DNA of 64,000 nt from CAZFLD01 sp964519835 (GTDB lineage: Bacteria > Spirochaetota > Spirochaetia > DSM-27196 > CAZFLD01): positions 1 through 64,000 of the forward strand of contig CAZFLD010000008.1 of NCBI GenBank assembly GCA_964519835.1, read 5' to 3'. Both the position numbers and the translations under genes were made by a program. The notes under the pieces were generated by a model. The model saw only the letters and a list, made by a program, of their open reading frames with translations. It was not told the DNA's origin and did no database searches. Positions within the stretch are counted from its first letter, which is position 1; every line of letters begins with the position of its first letter. Positions 16,223-24,423 of the stretch are shown piece by piece.

Positions 16223-17250
16223 TCAAAGAGTACGTGAACGACCGCAGGCAGGCCATCGTCGAGTTCCTCGACTCCTATCTTGCCGATGCCCGTGGCCATT
16301 TCGACACCACAAGTCCGTGGGCAACCGCTGCGCTGGATATGCTTCAAGACTATACCAGTGCAGGAAAAATGCTTCGTGGCTCATTGGCCTGTCTGGGCTT
16401 TGACTTGGCCTACGGCGCGGACCGGAGCACCGTGGTCCCGGTAGCGGCGGCGCTCGAGCTACTGCAATCGTTTTTGCTGATCCACGACGACATCATGGAT
16501 CGCGACGCCACCCGCCGCGGTCAGCCGTCAATCCACGAGCGCTACGCGCGAATTGCCGAGGACCGGGGCACCGCCGACGCGCTGCACTTCGGCTATTCGA
16601 TGGCAATTTGCGTCGGCGACGTCGCGAATGAACTGGCATTTGAGGTGTTGTCTGCGGGTGGGCCTGAAATTGTGAGCCTGGTGGCGACGGAAATCGCAAA
16701 GACCGGTTTTGCCCAAATGAGTGACGTGGCCAACGGACTGCTCGAGAGCGAACCAAGCATCGACGAGATCCTCACCGTGTACCGGTATAAGACCGGCCGC
16801 TACACAATCGCGCTGCCGTTGGCCGTCGGAGCGGCCTGCGCCGGCGCCGACACATCGCTCAAAGAGTCGCTCGCGGAAGCCGGCGAGCAGCTCGGTATTG
16901 TGTTTCAGCTCATCGACGACAAAATCGGACTTTTTGGAGACGCGTCTACAACAGGGAAACCGGTGGGCAGTGATATCGAGGAAAACAAAAAGACCGTGAT
17001 TCGCCGGTTACTGTACGACGTCGCCGACGAGTCGGCCCGCGCGGACCTCGATGCGGCATTTGGTTCCAACGGCGGCGTTGACGCCGTAAGGCGCGTGTAT
17101 AACCGGTTGGAGATCGAGGCGCGCCTCGACGAGCTTATCGATCAATACATGGATCGATTCTCGAAAATCATCGATGGATTAAGTGTTGACGAAAAATCAA
17201 TAAACGTACTTATCGACTTTGTAGGGTACAATCGATCGCGGGAAGTATAG
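16219..17250 (+). CDS. Polyprenyl diphosphate synthase (probably geranylgeranyl diphosphate synthase)
   Basis: This 343-residue trans-prenyltransferase elongates dimethylallyl or farnesyl diphosphate with isopentenyl diphosphate. The first Asp-rich motif is LLIHDDIMDRDATRRGQPS. The second is degenerate, FQLIDDKIGLFG, with DDKIG in place of DDxxD. GKMLRGSL matches the conserved GGKRxRP region with substitutions. The GTG start overlaps the crtB stop (GTGA), which points to a supply of C20 diphosphate for phytoene. The altered second motif leaves the exact chain length open. Confidence 0.8.
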   Translation: MIKEYVNDRRQAIVEFLDSYLADARGHFDTTSPWATAALDMLQDYTSAGKMLRGSLACLGFDLAYGADRSTVVPVAAALELLQSFLLIHDDIMDRDATRRGQPSIHERYARIAEDRGTADALHFGYSMAICVGDVANELAFEVLSAGGPEIVSLVATEIAKTGFAQMSDVANGLLESEPSIDEILTVYRYKTGRYTIALPLAVGAACAGADTSLKESLAEAGEQLGIVFQLIDDKIGLFGDASTTGKPVGSDIEENKKTVIRRLLYDVADESARADLDAAFGSNGGVDAVRRVYNRLEIEARLDELIDQYMDRFSKIIDGLSVDEKSINVLIDFVGYNRSREV

Positions 17251-17281
17251 ACCAAAAATCGACAGCCCGGGGGAGAAACAC

Positions 17282-17944
17282 ATGCCTGATCTTCGCACTC
17301 GCCTTAGGGGCGTGGTGTTCGACATGGACGGGGTTCTCGTGGACTCTGAGCCTTTTATTGCCGCAGCCGCCGCCCGGATGTTCGCCGAGAAAGGCGTCGC
17401 GGTTCAGCGCGCCGATTTCGCGCCGTTTGTAGGTGCTGGAGAGGACCGATATCTCTCGGGTGTCGCGGAGAAGTTCGGCGTTGAGCTGGACCTTGAAGTC
17501 GACAAGGCACGCACGTACGACATCTACGATGAGATCATCCGTGGGAAGCTCGCGCCGCTACCCGGGGCGAAAGAACTAGTCCAAAAGGTTCGGGATCGTG
17601 GGTTTGCCGTAGCGCTTGCAACCAGCGCCGACCGGCGAAAAATGGAGTCGACGCTCGGGGAAATCGACCTCGGTGCCGGCGCCTTCGACGTCCTGATAAA
17701 CGGCCTGGACGTAGCCCGCAAAAAGCCGTCCCCGGACATCTACCTTCGCGCCGCCGTGCTCTTGGGTCTCTCGCCACGGGATTGCCTGGTGGTAGAGGAC
17801 GCGGTAAACGGGGTGAAGGCGGCCAAGGAAGCGGGAACTCGTTGTGTGGGAATCACAAGCAGTTTTGCCGCAGCCGAGCTCAAAGGCGCCGATTGGATCT
17901 GCCATGACCTTACCGACTTTCCGGAGGAAGCGCTGAGCTGGTAG
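17282..17944 (+). CDS. HAD-superfamily hydrolase (beta-phosphoglucomutase-like)
   Basis: This 220-residue protein carries the HAD nucleophile motif FDMDGVLVDSEP, motif II in the ALATSADR segment, the lysine KKPSPDIYL and the acidic pair VVEDAVNGVKAA. The four-helix cap domain lies between residues about 25 and 85. It most resembles the beta-phosphoglucomutase/phosphatase group of HAD enzymes; the substrate cannot be told from sequence alone. A GGGGGAG ribosome site lies just before the ATG. It follows the polyprenyl synthase by 31 bases and ends 22 bases from the convergent pdxT. Confidence 0.85.
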   Translation: MPDLRTRLRGVVFDMDGVLVDSEPFIAAAAARMFAEKGVAVQRADFAPFVGAGEDRYLSGVAEKFGVELDLEVDKARTYDIYDEIIRGKLAPLPGAKELVQKVRDRGFAVALATSADRRKMESTLGEIDLGAGAFDVLINGLDVARKKPSPDIYLRAAVLLGLSPRDCLVVEDAVNGVKAAKEAGTRCVGITSSFAAAELKGADWICHDLTDFPEEALSW

Positions 17945-17966
17945 GGCAGGGACGCGCTTAGCCCTC

Positions 17967-18566
17967 CTAAAGCCGGTCGAGAAAAAAACGGTGAACGCGC
18001 GCCTCGCCAATCAGCTCCGGGTGGAACGTGGCCGCAACCATCTTATCGCGAGCAACCCAGACCGGAGAGCTTTCGAACTCGCCCAGGACTTCGACGCCGT
18101 TGCCGACACGCGTGATTTTCGGCGCGCGAATAAAGACACCCATGACCGGAGCAGCGTCGGCCTCGGTGTGGAGGCGGCGTATCTCCGCCTCAAAGCTATC
18201 GAGCTGCCGGCCGTAGGCGTTTCGTTCGACACCGATGTCTAGAAGCTCCAGGGGGCGGGGCGTATCCGGCGCGAACTCGTGATTGTGAACCTCGGTGGCG
18301 AGCAGAATGGCGCCGGCACAGGTCCCGAGCACTCCCATTCCGTCGGCAACAGCGATGCGGACGGCCTCGGAAATTCCAAAACGGTCCATAAGCTTGGAGA
18401 TCGTTGTGCTTTCCCCACCGGGGATCACAAGTCCATCCACGACGCGGCTCTTACCGACAACAACGTCCTTGGGCCGGCGAACATAGGTTGTCCGTACGCC
18501 AAGCGACTCGAGCAAGTACCTATGGCGTTCGAAGTCGCCTTGAAATGAGAGTATCCCTATGGTCAA
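17967..18566 (-). CDS. pdxT: Pyridoxal 5'-phosphate synthase glutaminase subunit PdxT
   Basis: PdxT (199 residues) releases ammonia from glutamine and passes it to PdxS for PLP synthesis. The class-I amidotransferase triad is present: nucleophile C83 (LGTCAGA), H182 and E184 (FHPEL). The N-terminal ILSFQGDFERH and the PGGESTTI loop are typical. It starts 9 bases after pdxS, and the pair forms one unit on the minus strand. Confidence 0.95.
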   Translation of the reverse strand: MTIGILSFQGDFERHRYLLESLGVRTTYVRRPKDVVVGKSRVVDGLVIPGGESTTISKLMDRFGISEAVRIAVADGMGVLGTCAGAILLATEVHNHEFAPDTPRPLELLDIGVERNAYGRQLDSFEAEIRRLHTEADAAPVMGVFIRAPKITRVGNGVEVLGEFESSPVWVARDKMVAATFHPELIGEARVHRFFLDRL

Positions 18567-18575
18567 GAGTGGTGA

Positions 18576-19481
18576 TTACCAGCCGCGAACCGCCAGTCGC
18601 TCCGTTTCCTCGAGACTCCCGACGTTTATGCCGGTCATTGGTCCGCCGAGATCGTAGGAAACCCGCGCGACCGTGTCCGGATCGTCAAAGTGAGCCGTAG
18701 CGTCCACAATCGCACGGGCCCGCTTCTCGGGGTTTTCCGACTTGAAGATGCCCGACCCGACAAACACGGCCTCGGCCCCGAGTTGGCGCATAAGCGCGGC
18801 ATCGGCCGGAATCGCCACACCCCCGGCGGAGAAGTTCGGAACCGGCAGCCGGCCGGTATTGGACACTTCGACAACCAAATCGTACGGCGCGCCGAGTTCT
18901 TTGGCCGTTGTCATGAGCTCTTCGGGGCGGACTGTCGTCAGGTGCTTGATACCGTCATTCACCGCGCGTAGGTGGCGCACGGCCTCAACGATATCGCCCG
19001 TGCCGGCTTCACCCTTGGTTCGGATCATTGCAGCGCCCTCGCCGATCCGGCGAAGCGCCTCGCCGAGCTCACGGCATCCACATACAAAGGGCACCCGAAA
19101 AGCGTGCTTATCCACGTGGTAGCGCTCGTCGGCGGGCGTCAGAACCTCGCTCTCGTCGATAAAGTCCACGCCAAGACTCTGCAAGACCTGGGCCTCGGCA
19201 AAGTGGCCGATACGGCATTTTGCCATAACGGGAATGCTTACCGCGGACTTGATCTCTTCGATCATCTTGGGATCGGACATGCGGGCAACGCCGCCGTGGG
19301 CTCGAATGTCGGCAGGCACACGCTCCAACGCCATGACGGCCTGAGCCCCCGCGTCCGCCGCGATCCGGGCTTGGTCGGCAGTGACAACATCCATGATCAC
19401 GCCACCCTTTAGCATTTCCGCGAGGCCGACTTTGGTCTTCCAGGTCGCGGTCCTTCTCTCCGTCCAACTTAATTCGCTCAT
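18576..19481 (-). CDS. pdxS: Pyridoxal 5'-phosphate synthase subunit PdxS
   Basis: PdxS (301 residues) makes PLP from ribose 5-phosphate, glyceraldehyde 3-phosphate and ammonia. Strong family blocks are GGVIMDVVTADQARIAADAGA, VMALERVPADIR, IPVMAKCRIGHFAEAQ (with the Schiff-base lysine region), FVCGCRELGEALRRI and MIRTKGEAGTG. An AGAGGC ribosome site lies before the start. The triose phosphate it uses links it to the glycolytic genes elsewhere in the window only in a general metabolic sense. Confidence 0.96.
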   Translation of the reverse strand: MSELSWTERRTATWKTKVGLAEMLKGGVIMDVVTADQARIAADAGAQAVMALERVPADIRAHGGVARMSDPKMIEEIKSAVSIPVMAKCRIGHFAEAQVLQSLGVDFIDESEVLTPADERYHVDKHAFRVPFVCGCRELGEALRRIGEGAAMIRTKGEAGTGDIVEAVRHLRAVNDGIKHLTTVRPEELMTTAKELGAPYDLVVEVSNTGRLPVPNFSAGGVAIPADAALMRQLGAEAVFVGSGIFKSENPEKRARAIVDATAHFDDPDTVARVSYDLGGPMTGINVGSLEETERLAVRGW

Positions 19482-19827
19482 TTTTCTGCCTCTTTGATAT
19501 CGGATCCGTAGACCCGCCTTCCGCCGGCGTTGTCATCCAACCCGCGCACTGCCGGTGCGGATCAGACCGGGTCCGCTCAAGATGCCCGCCCCTATTTCCG
19601 GTGAATAGTCCTGATTTGCACCGGGTACCAATACGTGGGAAACAACAGCCGAATGTTTCTTGCCGTACTCATAAGCTACGGTGCGCGCGAACCAGCGTCA
19701 AGACGCAGAGAGCGGAGGCGGACGGCGTGTCGGACGCCAGATTTGAGGCCCACATTGGCGCCGTATCACAAAAAGATCGATTGACGGGCGGTTCACGAAC
19801 AAGCCCTAGGGCAATAGAATCATAGCC
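19482..19827. other. Divergent intergenic region between pdxS and yggS
   Basis: About 346 bases lie between the outward-facing pdxS and yggS genes. A TTGACG at 19781-19786 could be a -35 box for yggS, but no good -10 box follows at the right distance. I see no clear promoter for pdxS, no terminator and no convincing gene; a 74-residue open frame here has a shadow-like composition. Confidence 0.5.
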
Positions 19828-20535
19828 ATGGCCAACAACATGGCGACGCGGATTGACGCGGTGCTCGAGCGAATAGAGGTGGCAAAGGCAAGGGCGGGCA
19901 GGCCCGGACAGGAGCTTACTCTGGTCGCTGTGGGTAAGACCCGTCCGGTCGAAGAACTTCTCGCGGCTTACGACTGCGGACTGAGGCACTTCGGCGAAAA
20001 CCGTGTTGCCGAGGCCTCCGAGAAGGCGCCGCGGCTTCCGGCGGACACGGTGCTTCACGGCATTGGCCACATACAGCGCAACAAGTCCAAGACGGCCACG
20101 GAGGTTTTCTCTTGGATCCACTCTATCGATAAGGCATCTACCGTGCAGGCGCTCTCCCGTCGCGCAACTGAAACGGGGCATGATCGCCTTATCAACGTGC
20201 TCATCGAGGTAAACACCTCCGGTGAAGAGGCAAAGTCGGGAGTACGCGACCACGCGGAGATTCCGGCGCTGGCCGAGAAGATCACAAACGGTGGAGGACT
20301 CGCTCTGCGTGGACTTATGACAATGGCGCCATTTGTCCCAGACGGTGATGCGCCGGCGGTACACCGGTCCTTCGCCATGCTGTTTGACTCGTTCGAGAGG
20401 CTGTTACCCACCATGCCCGCCGGCTTTGATACACTATCGATGGGAATGAGCAACGACTTTGAGGCCGCAATTGCGGAGGGAGCGACCATGCTACGGATTG
20501 GAACGGCCATTTTTGGTCCTCGGGGAACTCCGTGA
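19828..20535 (+). CDS. yggS: PLP homeostasis protein YggS/PLPBP
   Basis: This 235-residue single-domain fold-type III PLP-binding protein buffers pyridoxal phosphate and affects amino acid metabolism; it has no known enzyme reaction. The PLP lysine is in LVAVGKTRPVEEL, followed by FGENRVAEA and the HGIGHIQRNKSK segment. The C-terminal LSMGMSNDFEAAIAEGATMLRIGTAIFG is the strongest signature. It stands next to the PLP synthase genes, on the opposite strand. No clear ribosome site precedes the ATG at 19828; a second ATG is at 19840. Confidence 0.93.
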   Translation: MANNMATRIDAVLERIEVAKARAGRPGQELTLVAVGKTRPVEELLAAYDCGLRHFGENRVAEASEKAPRLPADTVLHGIGHIQRNKSKTATEVFSWIHSIDKASTVQALSRRATETGHDRLINVLIEVNTSGEEAKSGVRDHAEIPALAEKITNGGGLALRGLMTMAPFVPDGDAPAVHRSFAMLFDSFERLLPTMPAGFDTLSMGMSNDFEAAIAEGATMLRIGTAIFGPRGTP

Positions 20536-20960
20536 AACGGCCGATTTGCCTGGTGCTGCTATCTGCATTGTTGTGCACGTCCCCTTTTTTTGCTCCGGCG
20601 CCCCTGTTTGCCCAGGCCACCGATCCAACCGAAGACGCGGGTCCCGAGCCGTATGAGGCCGACGAATTCGAGCAGTGGATGCACGATTTGCGACGGGGCG
20701 AGATAGTCGCAATCGGGGCTTTTCCGCTTGTTCTGGCGTTCACCTCGTTTTTGTATGGACCCATAAGGTTTGTTGCCAAAAGCATCGAGTCCGGTTTTGT
20801 AAACCCACTCTACGCCCCTTGGTTCTTTGCACCCCCGGAAGCGCCGCCGTTCGACAGTGACGAAAGCGGGGGCCTCTTGCTCACGGCCCTCATCCTGTCC
20901 ATCGGGATCGGAGTGCTCGACCATATACTCGGCCTCGAGGAGACGCCGCCTGGAGAATAA
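20532..20960 (+). CDS. Hypothetical exported membrane protein
   Basis: This 142-residue protein starts with GTG in a GTGA overlap with the yggS stop. It has a signal peptide (hydrophobic run to LFAQATD), a charged region, a hydrophobic segment around VAIGAFPLVLAFTSFLYGP and a C-terminal hydrophobic segment (LLLTALILSIGIGVLDHIL). I do not recognise the family. The coupling to yggS and the rluD-like gene suggests co-expression rather than a shared function. Confidence 0.75.
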   Translation: MKRPICLVLLSALLCTSPFFAPAPLFAQATDPTEDAGPEPYEADEFEQWMHDLRRGEIVAIGAFPLVLAFTSFLYGPIRFVAKSIESGFVNPLYAPWFFAPPEAPPFDSDESGGLLLTALILSIGIGVLDHILGLEETPPGE

Positions 20961-20967
20961 ACTCCAC

Positions 20968-22080
20968 TTGATCGTAGAGGGAGTCCCGCCGGAGGGCGAA
21001 CGTCTGGACCGGTACTTGACCCGTACAATCAAAGGGATCACTCGCAGCCAGATCAAAGAACGAGCAGACCACATCGAGGTCAACGGCGTTGTGGCACGGC
21101 TCTCGCACCGCGTCCACGGCGGAGACCGTGTGTACTGTGCCATTGGTCCGGTTGAGCGTGTTGACCTGGTTGCCGAGGACGTCGACTTTGACATTCTGTG
21201 GGAAACCGACCTTGCTCTTGTTGTCAATAAGCCGGCGGGGCTGGTCGTACACCCCGGTGCGGGCAATACCCACAACACCCTGGTAAACGGTCTTCTGAGG
21301 CACATCGAAGGGCTTGCCGGCACGTTCGGCAAGGAAACGCTTCGGCCGGGCATCGTCCATCGTCTGGACAAAGACACTTCCGGTGTTATGGCCGTGGCAA
21401 AGACACCCCTGGCTCACGAGCAGATGGCCCGCCAGTTTCGCGACCGACGGGTCCGCAAGATGTATCTATCGATTTGCAGCGGAATACCACGGCCCCGTGC
21501 CGGATCCGTGAGCGGCAGGATGAGCCGGGATCCAAAAAACCGCAAGCGTTTCCGGCTCGAGCCATATTCACGCGCGCCACACATTTCGGAGAACAATCGG
21601 CGCAGTGGGGACGCGTTGGCGGGCACGAGCCTCGCCGGGAAGTCGTCGGAAGGGGAGACACGCCGCGGGAAGCCGTCGGAGAGTCTGTATCGAGTTTTGG
21701 CCGTTTTCGGCGACCTCAGCCTTGTCGCGTGGCGCCCGATAACCGGGCGAACACATCAGCTACGCGTGCACTCGGTGCAGTTAAGGTGCCCGATCCTGGG
21801 CGACGCCCTCTATTCTCGGAGTACGGCACCGCGGATGTACCTGCATGCCTATGCTCTCGAGCTCACCGTGCCGCCGAACCAAAACCCGCAGGTGTTTGTG
21901 GCGCCGCCGACGGGTGAGTTTTTTGAGCCGCTGGAAGCGCAGGTCGCCCCACGCGCCGGCGATGCGCTACAGGCAGACGACGGCGATGCTTCGAACCTCA
22001 AGGATGCACTTGTTGCAGGGCAGGATTTACTCGAGCTTCTATTCCCACGGTCGTCGGCGGGCCGTGGCTCGGAAGAATGA
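20968..22080 (+). CDS. rluD: RluA/RluD-family rRNA pseudouridine synthase
   Basis: This enzyme converts uridines of large-subunit rRNA to pseudouridine. It has an N-terminal S4 RNA-binding domain (GERLDRYLTRTIKGITRSQIKERADHIEVNG) and the catalytic motif HRLDKDTSGVMAVAKT with the active-site Asp. The late motif is GRTHQLRVH. A Ser/Gly/Arg-rich insert of about 40 residues (after RFRLEPYSRAP) separates the two halves of the catalytic core and is unusual. The start is uncertain: a TTG at 20968 with GGAG upstream is favoured, since the frame is open further up through the previous gene. The last 83 bases overlap the convergent MBL-fold gene. The exact target uridines cannot be told. Confidence 0.88.
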   Translation: MIVEGVPPEGERLDRYLTRTIKGITRSQIKERADHIEVNGVVARLSHRVHGGDRVYCAIGPVERVDLVAEDVDFDILWETDLALVVNKPAGLVVHPGAGNTHNTLVNGLLRHIEGLAGTFGKETLRPGIVHRLDKDTSGVMAVAKTPLAHEQMARQFRDRRVRKMYLSICSGIPRPRAGSVSGRMSRDPKNRKRFRLEPYSRAPHISENNRRSGDALAGTSLAGKSSEGETRRGKPSESLYRVLAVFGDLSLVAWRPITGRTHQLRVHSVQLRCPILGDALYSRSTAPRMYLHAYALELTVPPNQNPQVFVAPPTGEFFEPLEAQVAPRAGDALQADDGDASNLKDALVAGQDLLELLFPRSSAGRGSEE

Positions 22081-22576
22081 CCGTATCGTGGTTCATCGTC
22101 AGAACAAGATCCCGAATCTGCCGGAGCACGTAGTCCCGGCCGAAGGCGTCCACGTCGTCGTACACGGTACCCGCACCGAGTAGATCCCCTACAAATGCCA
22201 AATTCTCGATCACAAACAGAACCGAGTCCATGGACAAAGACGGTACGGCTACGGTGAGTATTTCCATTGCGCCCACGGTAAGGCGGGTTTCGTCGGCGAC
22301 AATAACGCTCCGCCACGGCGCATCCTCCGAACGCGCAAGGTAGACCGTTGGATCGTACACTCGGTGAACCGTGGGAATGCCTGCCGTGTGCTTCTGCCGC
22401 GAGTTTGTCACCAGCACGGCATCGACCGTGAGTTTTCGGCTCTCCACCGCCTGGAGCAATGATACGTCGAAGGCGCCGGGGTTCACGAGTATCGCCGAAG
22501 GGTTTGCATCGTCATACACGAGGTAGCAGTTTGTAAGGCTCTCGGGAAGCAAACGGTGATGGACAAAGAGGCTCAT
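21998..22576 (-). CDS. Degenerate metallo-beta-lactamase-fold protein
   Basis: This 192-residue protein follows the glyoxalase-II-like pattern of strands: TNCYLVYDDANPSAILVNPGA, then a helix, then VDAVLVTNSRQKHTAGIP. In active enzymes the last block reads THxHxDHxxG; here only the final His survives. The later H in the HTPGHT block is also lost (TVAVPSLS), while FVGDLLGAG keeps the Asp and ILPSHGPP keeps the last His. It is therefore probably not a normal metal hydrolase. The gene is joined to the pentapeptide gene by a TAATG overlap and runs 83 bases into the rluD-like gene on the other strand. Confidence 0.75.
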   Translation of the reverse strand: MSLFVHHRLLPESLTNCYLVYDDANPSAILVNPGAFDVSLLQAVESRKLTVDAVLVTNSRQKHTAGIPTVHRVYDPTVYLARSEDAPWRSVIVADETRLTVGAMEILTVAVPSLSMDSVLFVIENLAFVGDLLGAGTVYDDVDAFGRDYVLRQIRDLVLTMNHDTVILPSHGPPTTVGIEARVNPALQQVHP

Positions 22577-23157
22577 TAGAACATCGCATCCTCTACGTTC
22601 GAATACTTAAAGCGAACATACTCGCTTGTGCTTCCGCGAAAATCAACGCCCTTGAGGTTGCAGTCAACCATTCCTACGCTTTTGAGCTTGGCTCCGATAA
22701 AGCGGGAGTGGAACAGATCCGAACCGTCGTAACGGGAGTCGATGATCGAAGTATTGTTGAAGGCCACCAAGGTAATGTTTGATCCCGTGAACTCACACCC
22801 TTCGATCCTGCCGCCGGTAAGCGCGCAAAAATCCAAGGTGATACCGTCCGCCATTACGTTTGTCAGTGTTGCATCGGTAAATAAGCAAAAATGGATACGG
22901 GCGCCGGCGAGTGTTCCACCGCGAAGTAAAGTGCCTGAAAGATCGCACTTGGAGAACTCGTATTCGGGCCAATTGACGGATTCAAAAGAGAGCCCGCGCA
23001 AACAGGAGCCGCGCGCGCCTTTTTGGTCGGCAATAAGAGCAAGCACCCGGGCGTGTGCTTGCTCCGGATACGGATGATGACGGAGGCAATACTCTTCGTT
23101 TGGGAGGGCCAGGCACCGGGCCTCGCCGGTACGGGCGCAAAGCTTTCCGCCGAACAT
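22576..23157 (-). CDS. Pentapeptide-repeat protein with Cys/His N-terminus
   Basis: This 193-residue protein has an N-terminal block with spaced cysteines and histidines (C7, C15, C24, H27, H28), which could bind a metal. From about residue 55 on it is made of pentapeptide repeats of the A(D/N)LXX kind (CDLSGTLLRGGTLAGARI, DGSDLFHSRFIGAKL, CNLKGVDFRGS). These fold as a right-handed quadrilateral helix. Some such proteins mimic DNA and guard gyrase, but many have no known role, and nothing here supports a specific one. It is translationally coupled to the MBL-fold gene. Confidence 0.8.
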   Translation of the reverse strand: MFGGKLCARTGEARCLALPNEEYCLRHHPYPEQAHARVLALIADQKGARGSCLRGLSFESVNWPEYEFSKCDLSGTLLRGGTLAGARIHFCLFTDATLTNVMADGITLDFCALTGGRIEGCEFTGSNITLVAFNNTSIIDSRYDGSDLFHSRFIGAKLKSVGMVDCNLKGVDFRGSTSEYVRFKYSNVEDAMF

Positions 23158-23221
23158 GGTAGCAACAGACTACGTGTTGTCGGTGCTTGCGGCAAGCACA
23201 CGGCTGTAATACAGTTTTGCC

Positions 23222-23515
23222 GTGGCACAGTGTTTTAGCTGCGGAACCGTCTTCGACGATCGTATGGAGGTCCATCGGTCCACTGAATGCCCCACCTGTG
23301 GGAAGGATGTTCGTGTCTGCAAAAACTGCACGTTCTACGAGCCGGGGGCGCACTGGGACTGCCGCGAGACCGTCCCGGAGGCCGTTCGCGACAAAGAGCG
23401 CGCAAACTTCTGCGACTATTTTAAGCTCAGACCCGGTACGAGCTCCGCCGCCAACAAAAACGATGGGGGGGGGAAACAGGCGCGCGATGCTTTTAACGGT
23501 CTTTTTGGCGGGTGA
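23222..23515 (+). CDS. Small zinc-ribbon protein
   Basis: This 97-residue protein starts with GTG at 23222. It has CxxC pairs typical of zinc ribbons: CFSCGTVF, CPTCGKDVRVCKNC, and later DCRE and FCDYF. The C-terminal 30 residues are Gly/Ala/Asn-rich and probably disordered. The function is unknown. Its stop overlaps the murI start (GTGA), and it heads the chain murI-rsgA-mutS2. Confidence 0.75.
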   Translation: MAQCFSCGTVFDDRMEVHRSTECPTCGKDVRVCKNCTFYEPGAHWDCRETVPEAVRDKERANFCDYFKLRPGTSSAANKNDGGGKQARDAFNGLFGG

Positions 23516-24423
23516 GTCATTTTGGCAGGTCGGTGCGGGCTAGGGCGGCGAGGTCGCCGCAGGTGATAGAAGTTAAAACCGTCGTGTTTCTCGACTCCGG
23601 CGTAGGGGGACTGCCGTACCTCGCGGAGGTACAAAAGCGTCGACCGAACTGGCGCCTTGCCTACGTTGCGGACAATGCATCGTTCCCATACGGCGACAAA
23701 AAGCCCGAACAGCTTCGGGCGGCAGTCGAAGCCGTTGCGGCAGCGGCGGTTGAGCGGATAAAACCTGATGCGCTAGTTCTGGCCTGCAATACCGCCTCGG
23801 TCACGGCACTTGCACACGTTCGTTCCCGCCTACACCTGCCGGTGATCGGCGTGGTACCTGCGGTCAAGCCCGCGGCGGGACAGAGCGAAGCCGGTCGGAT
23901 CGGGGTTCTGGCTACCTCCCGCACCGTCGCAGACGCCTACTTGGACAGGCTCATTCAGGATTTCGCGTCGGAGTGTGTGGTCACCCGTGTAGCCGCGGGC
24001 GATATCGTGCGATTTGTCGAAATTGAACTGCCACACGCCTCCCGGTTGCTGGTCGAAGGGGCACTTCGGCCGGGCGTGGATGCGCTCCTGCAAGCCGACG
24101 TCGATACCGTTGTACTCGGTTGCACCCACTTTCTCCACCTGCGCCACGAGCTCGAGCACATGTTCGGGCCGGACATCCGTGTTATCGACTCACGGGACGG
24201 AGTTGCCTCCCGTGTGATTGCCGTTCTCGAGAAAACCGACGGACGAACCGCGGGTGCACGCCCCACCAAACCGGCGTTGGGTCCCGCATCGGGGCTCGCG
24301 TCAAGGATAGATGCCCGCGGCAATCGACTTTTTGTGACTAAACACCACGGCGCCGACGCGCCCATTGTTTGGTTTGCTACACGGTTTGGCCTGGAACCTG
24401 CCGGGTTGTTGTACGGTGGGTAA
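23512..24423 (+). CDS. murI: Glutamate racemase MurI
   Basis: MurI makes D-glutamate for peptidoglycan. The two catalytic cysteines lie in ACNTASVTALAH and GCTHFLHL, and the N-terminal substrate loop is FLDSGVGGLPYL. Further matches are YVADNASFPYGDK and VVPAVKPA. The start at 23512 (GTG, in a GTGA overlap) is chosen because this junction type recurs across the window. An alternative GTG at 23563, with GAGG upstream, would trim 17 residues. The last 50 residues extend beyond the usual fold. It overlaps rsgA by 8 bases. Confidence 0.9.
   Translation: MSHFGRSVRARAARSPQVIEVKTVVFLDSGVGGLPYLAEVQKRRPNWRLAYVADNASFPYGDKKPEQLRAAVEAVAAAAVERIKPDALVLACNTASVTALAHVRSRLHLPVIGVVPAVKPAAGQSEAGRIGVLATSRTVADAYLDRLIQDFASECVVTRVAAGDIVRFVEIELPHASRLLVEGALRPGVDALLQADVDTVVLGCTHFLHLRHELEHMFGPDIRVIDSRDGVASRVIAVLEKTDGRTAGARPTKPALGPASGLASRIDARGNRLFVTKHHGADAPIVWFATRFGLEPAGLLYGG

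Noticed and set aside
19601..19825. A 74-codon frame between pdxS and yggS
   Set aside because: It has no ribosome site, a Ser/Arg/Thr-rich shadow-like composition and no neighbour logic.
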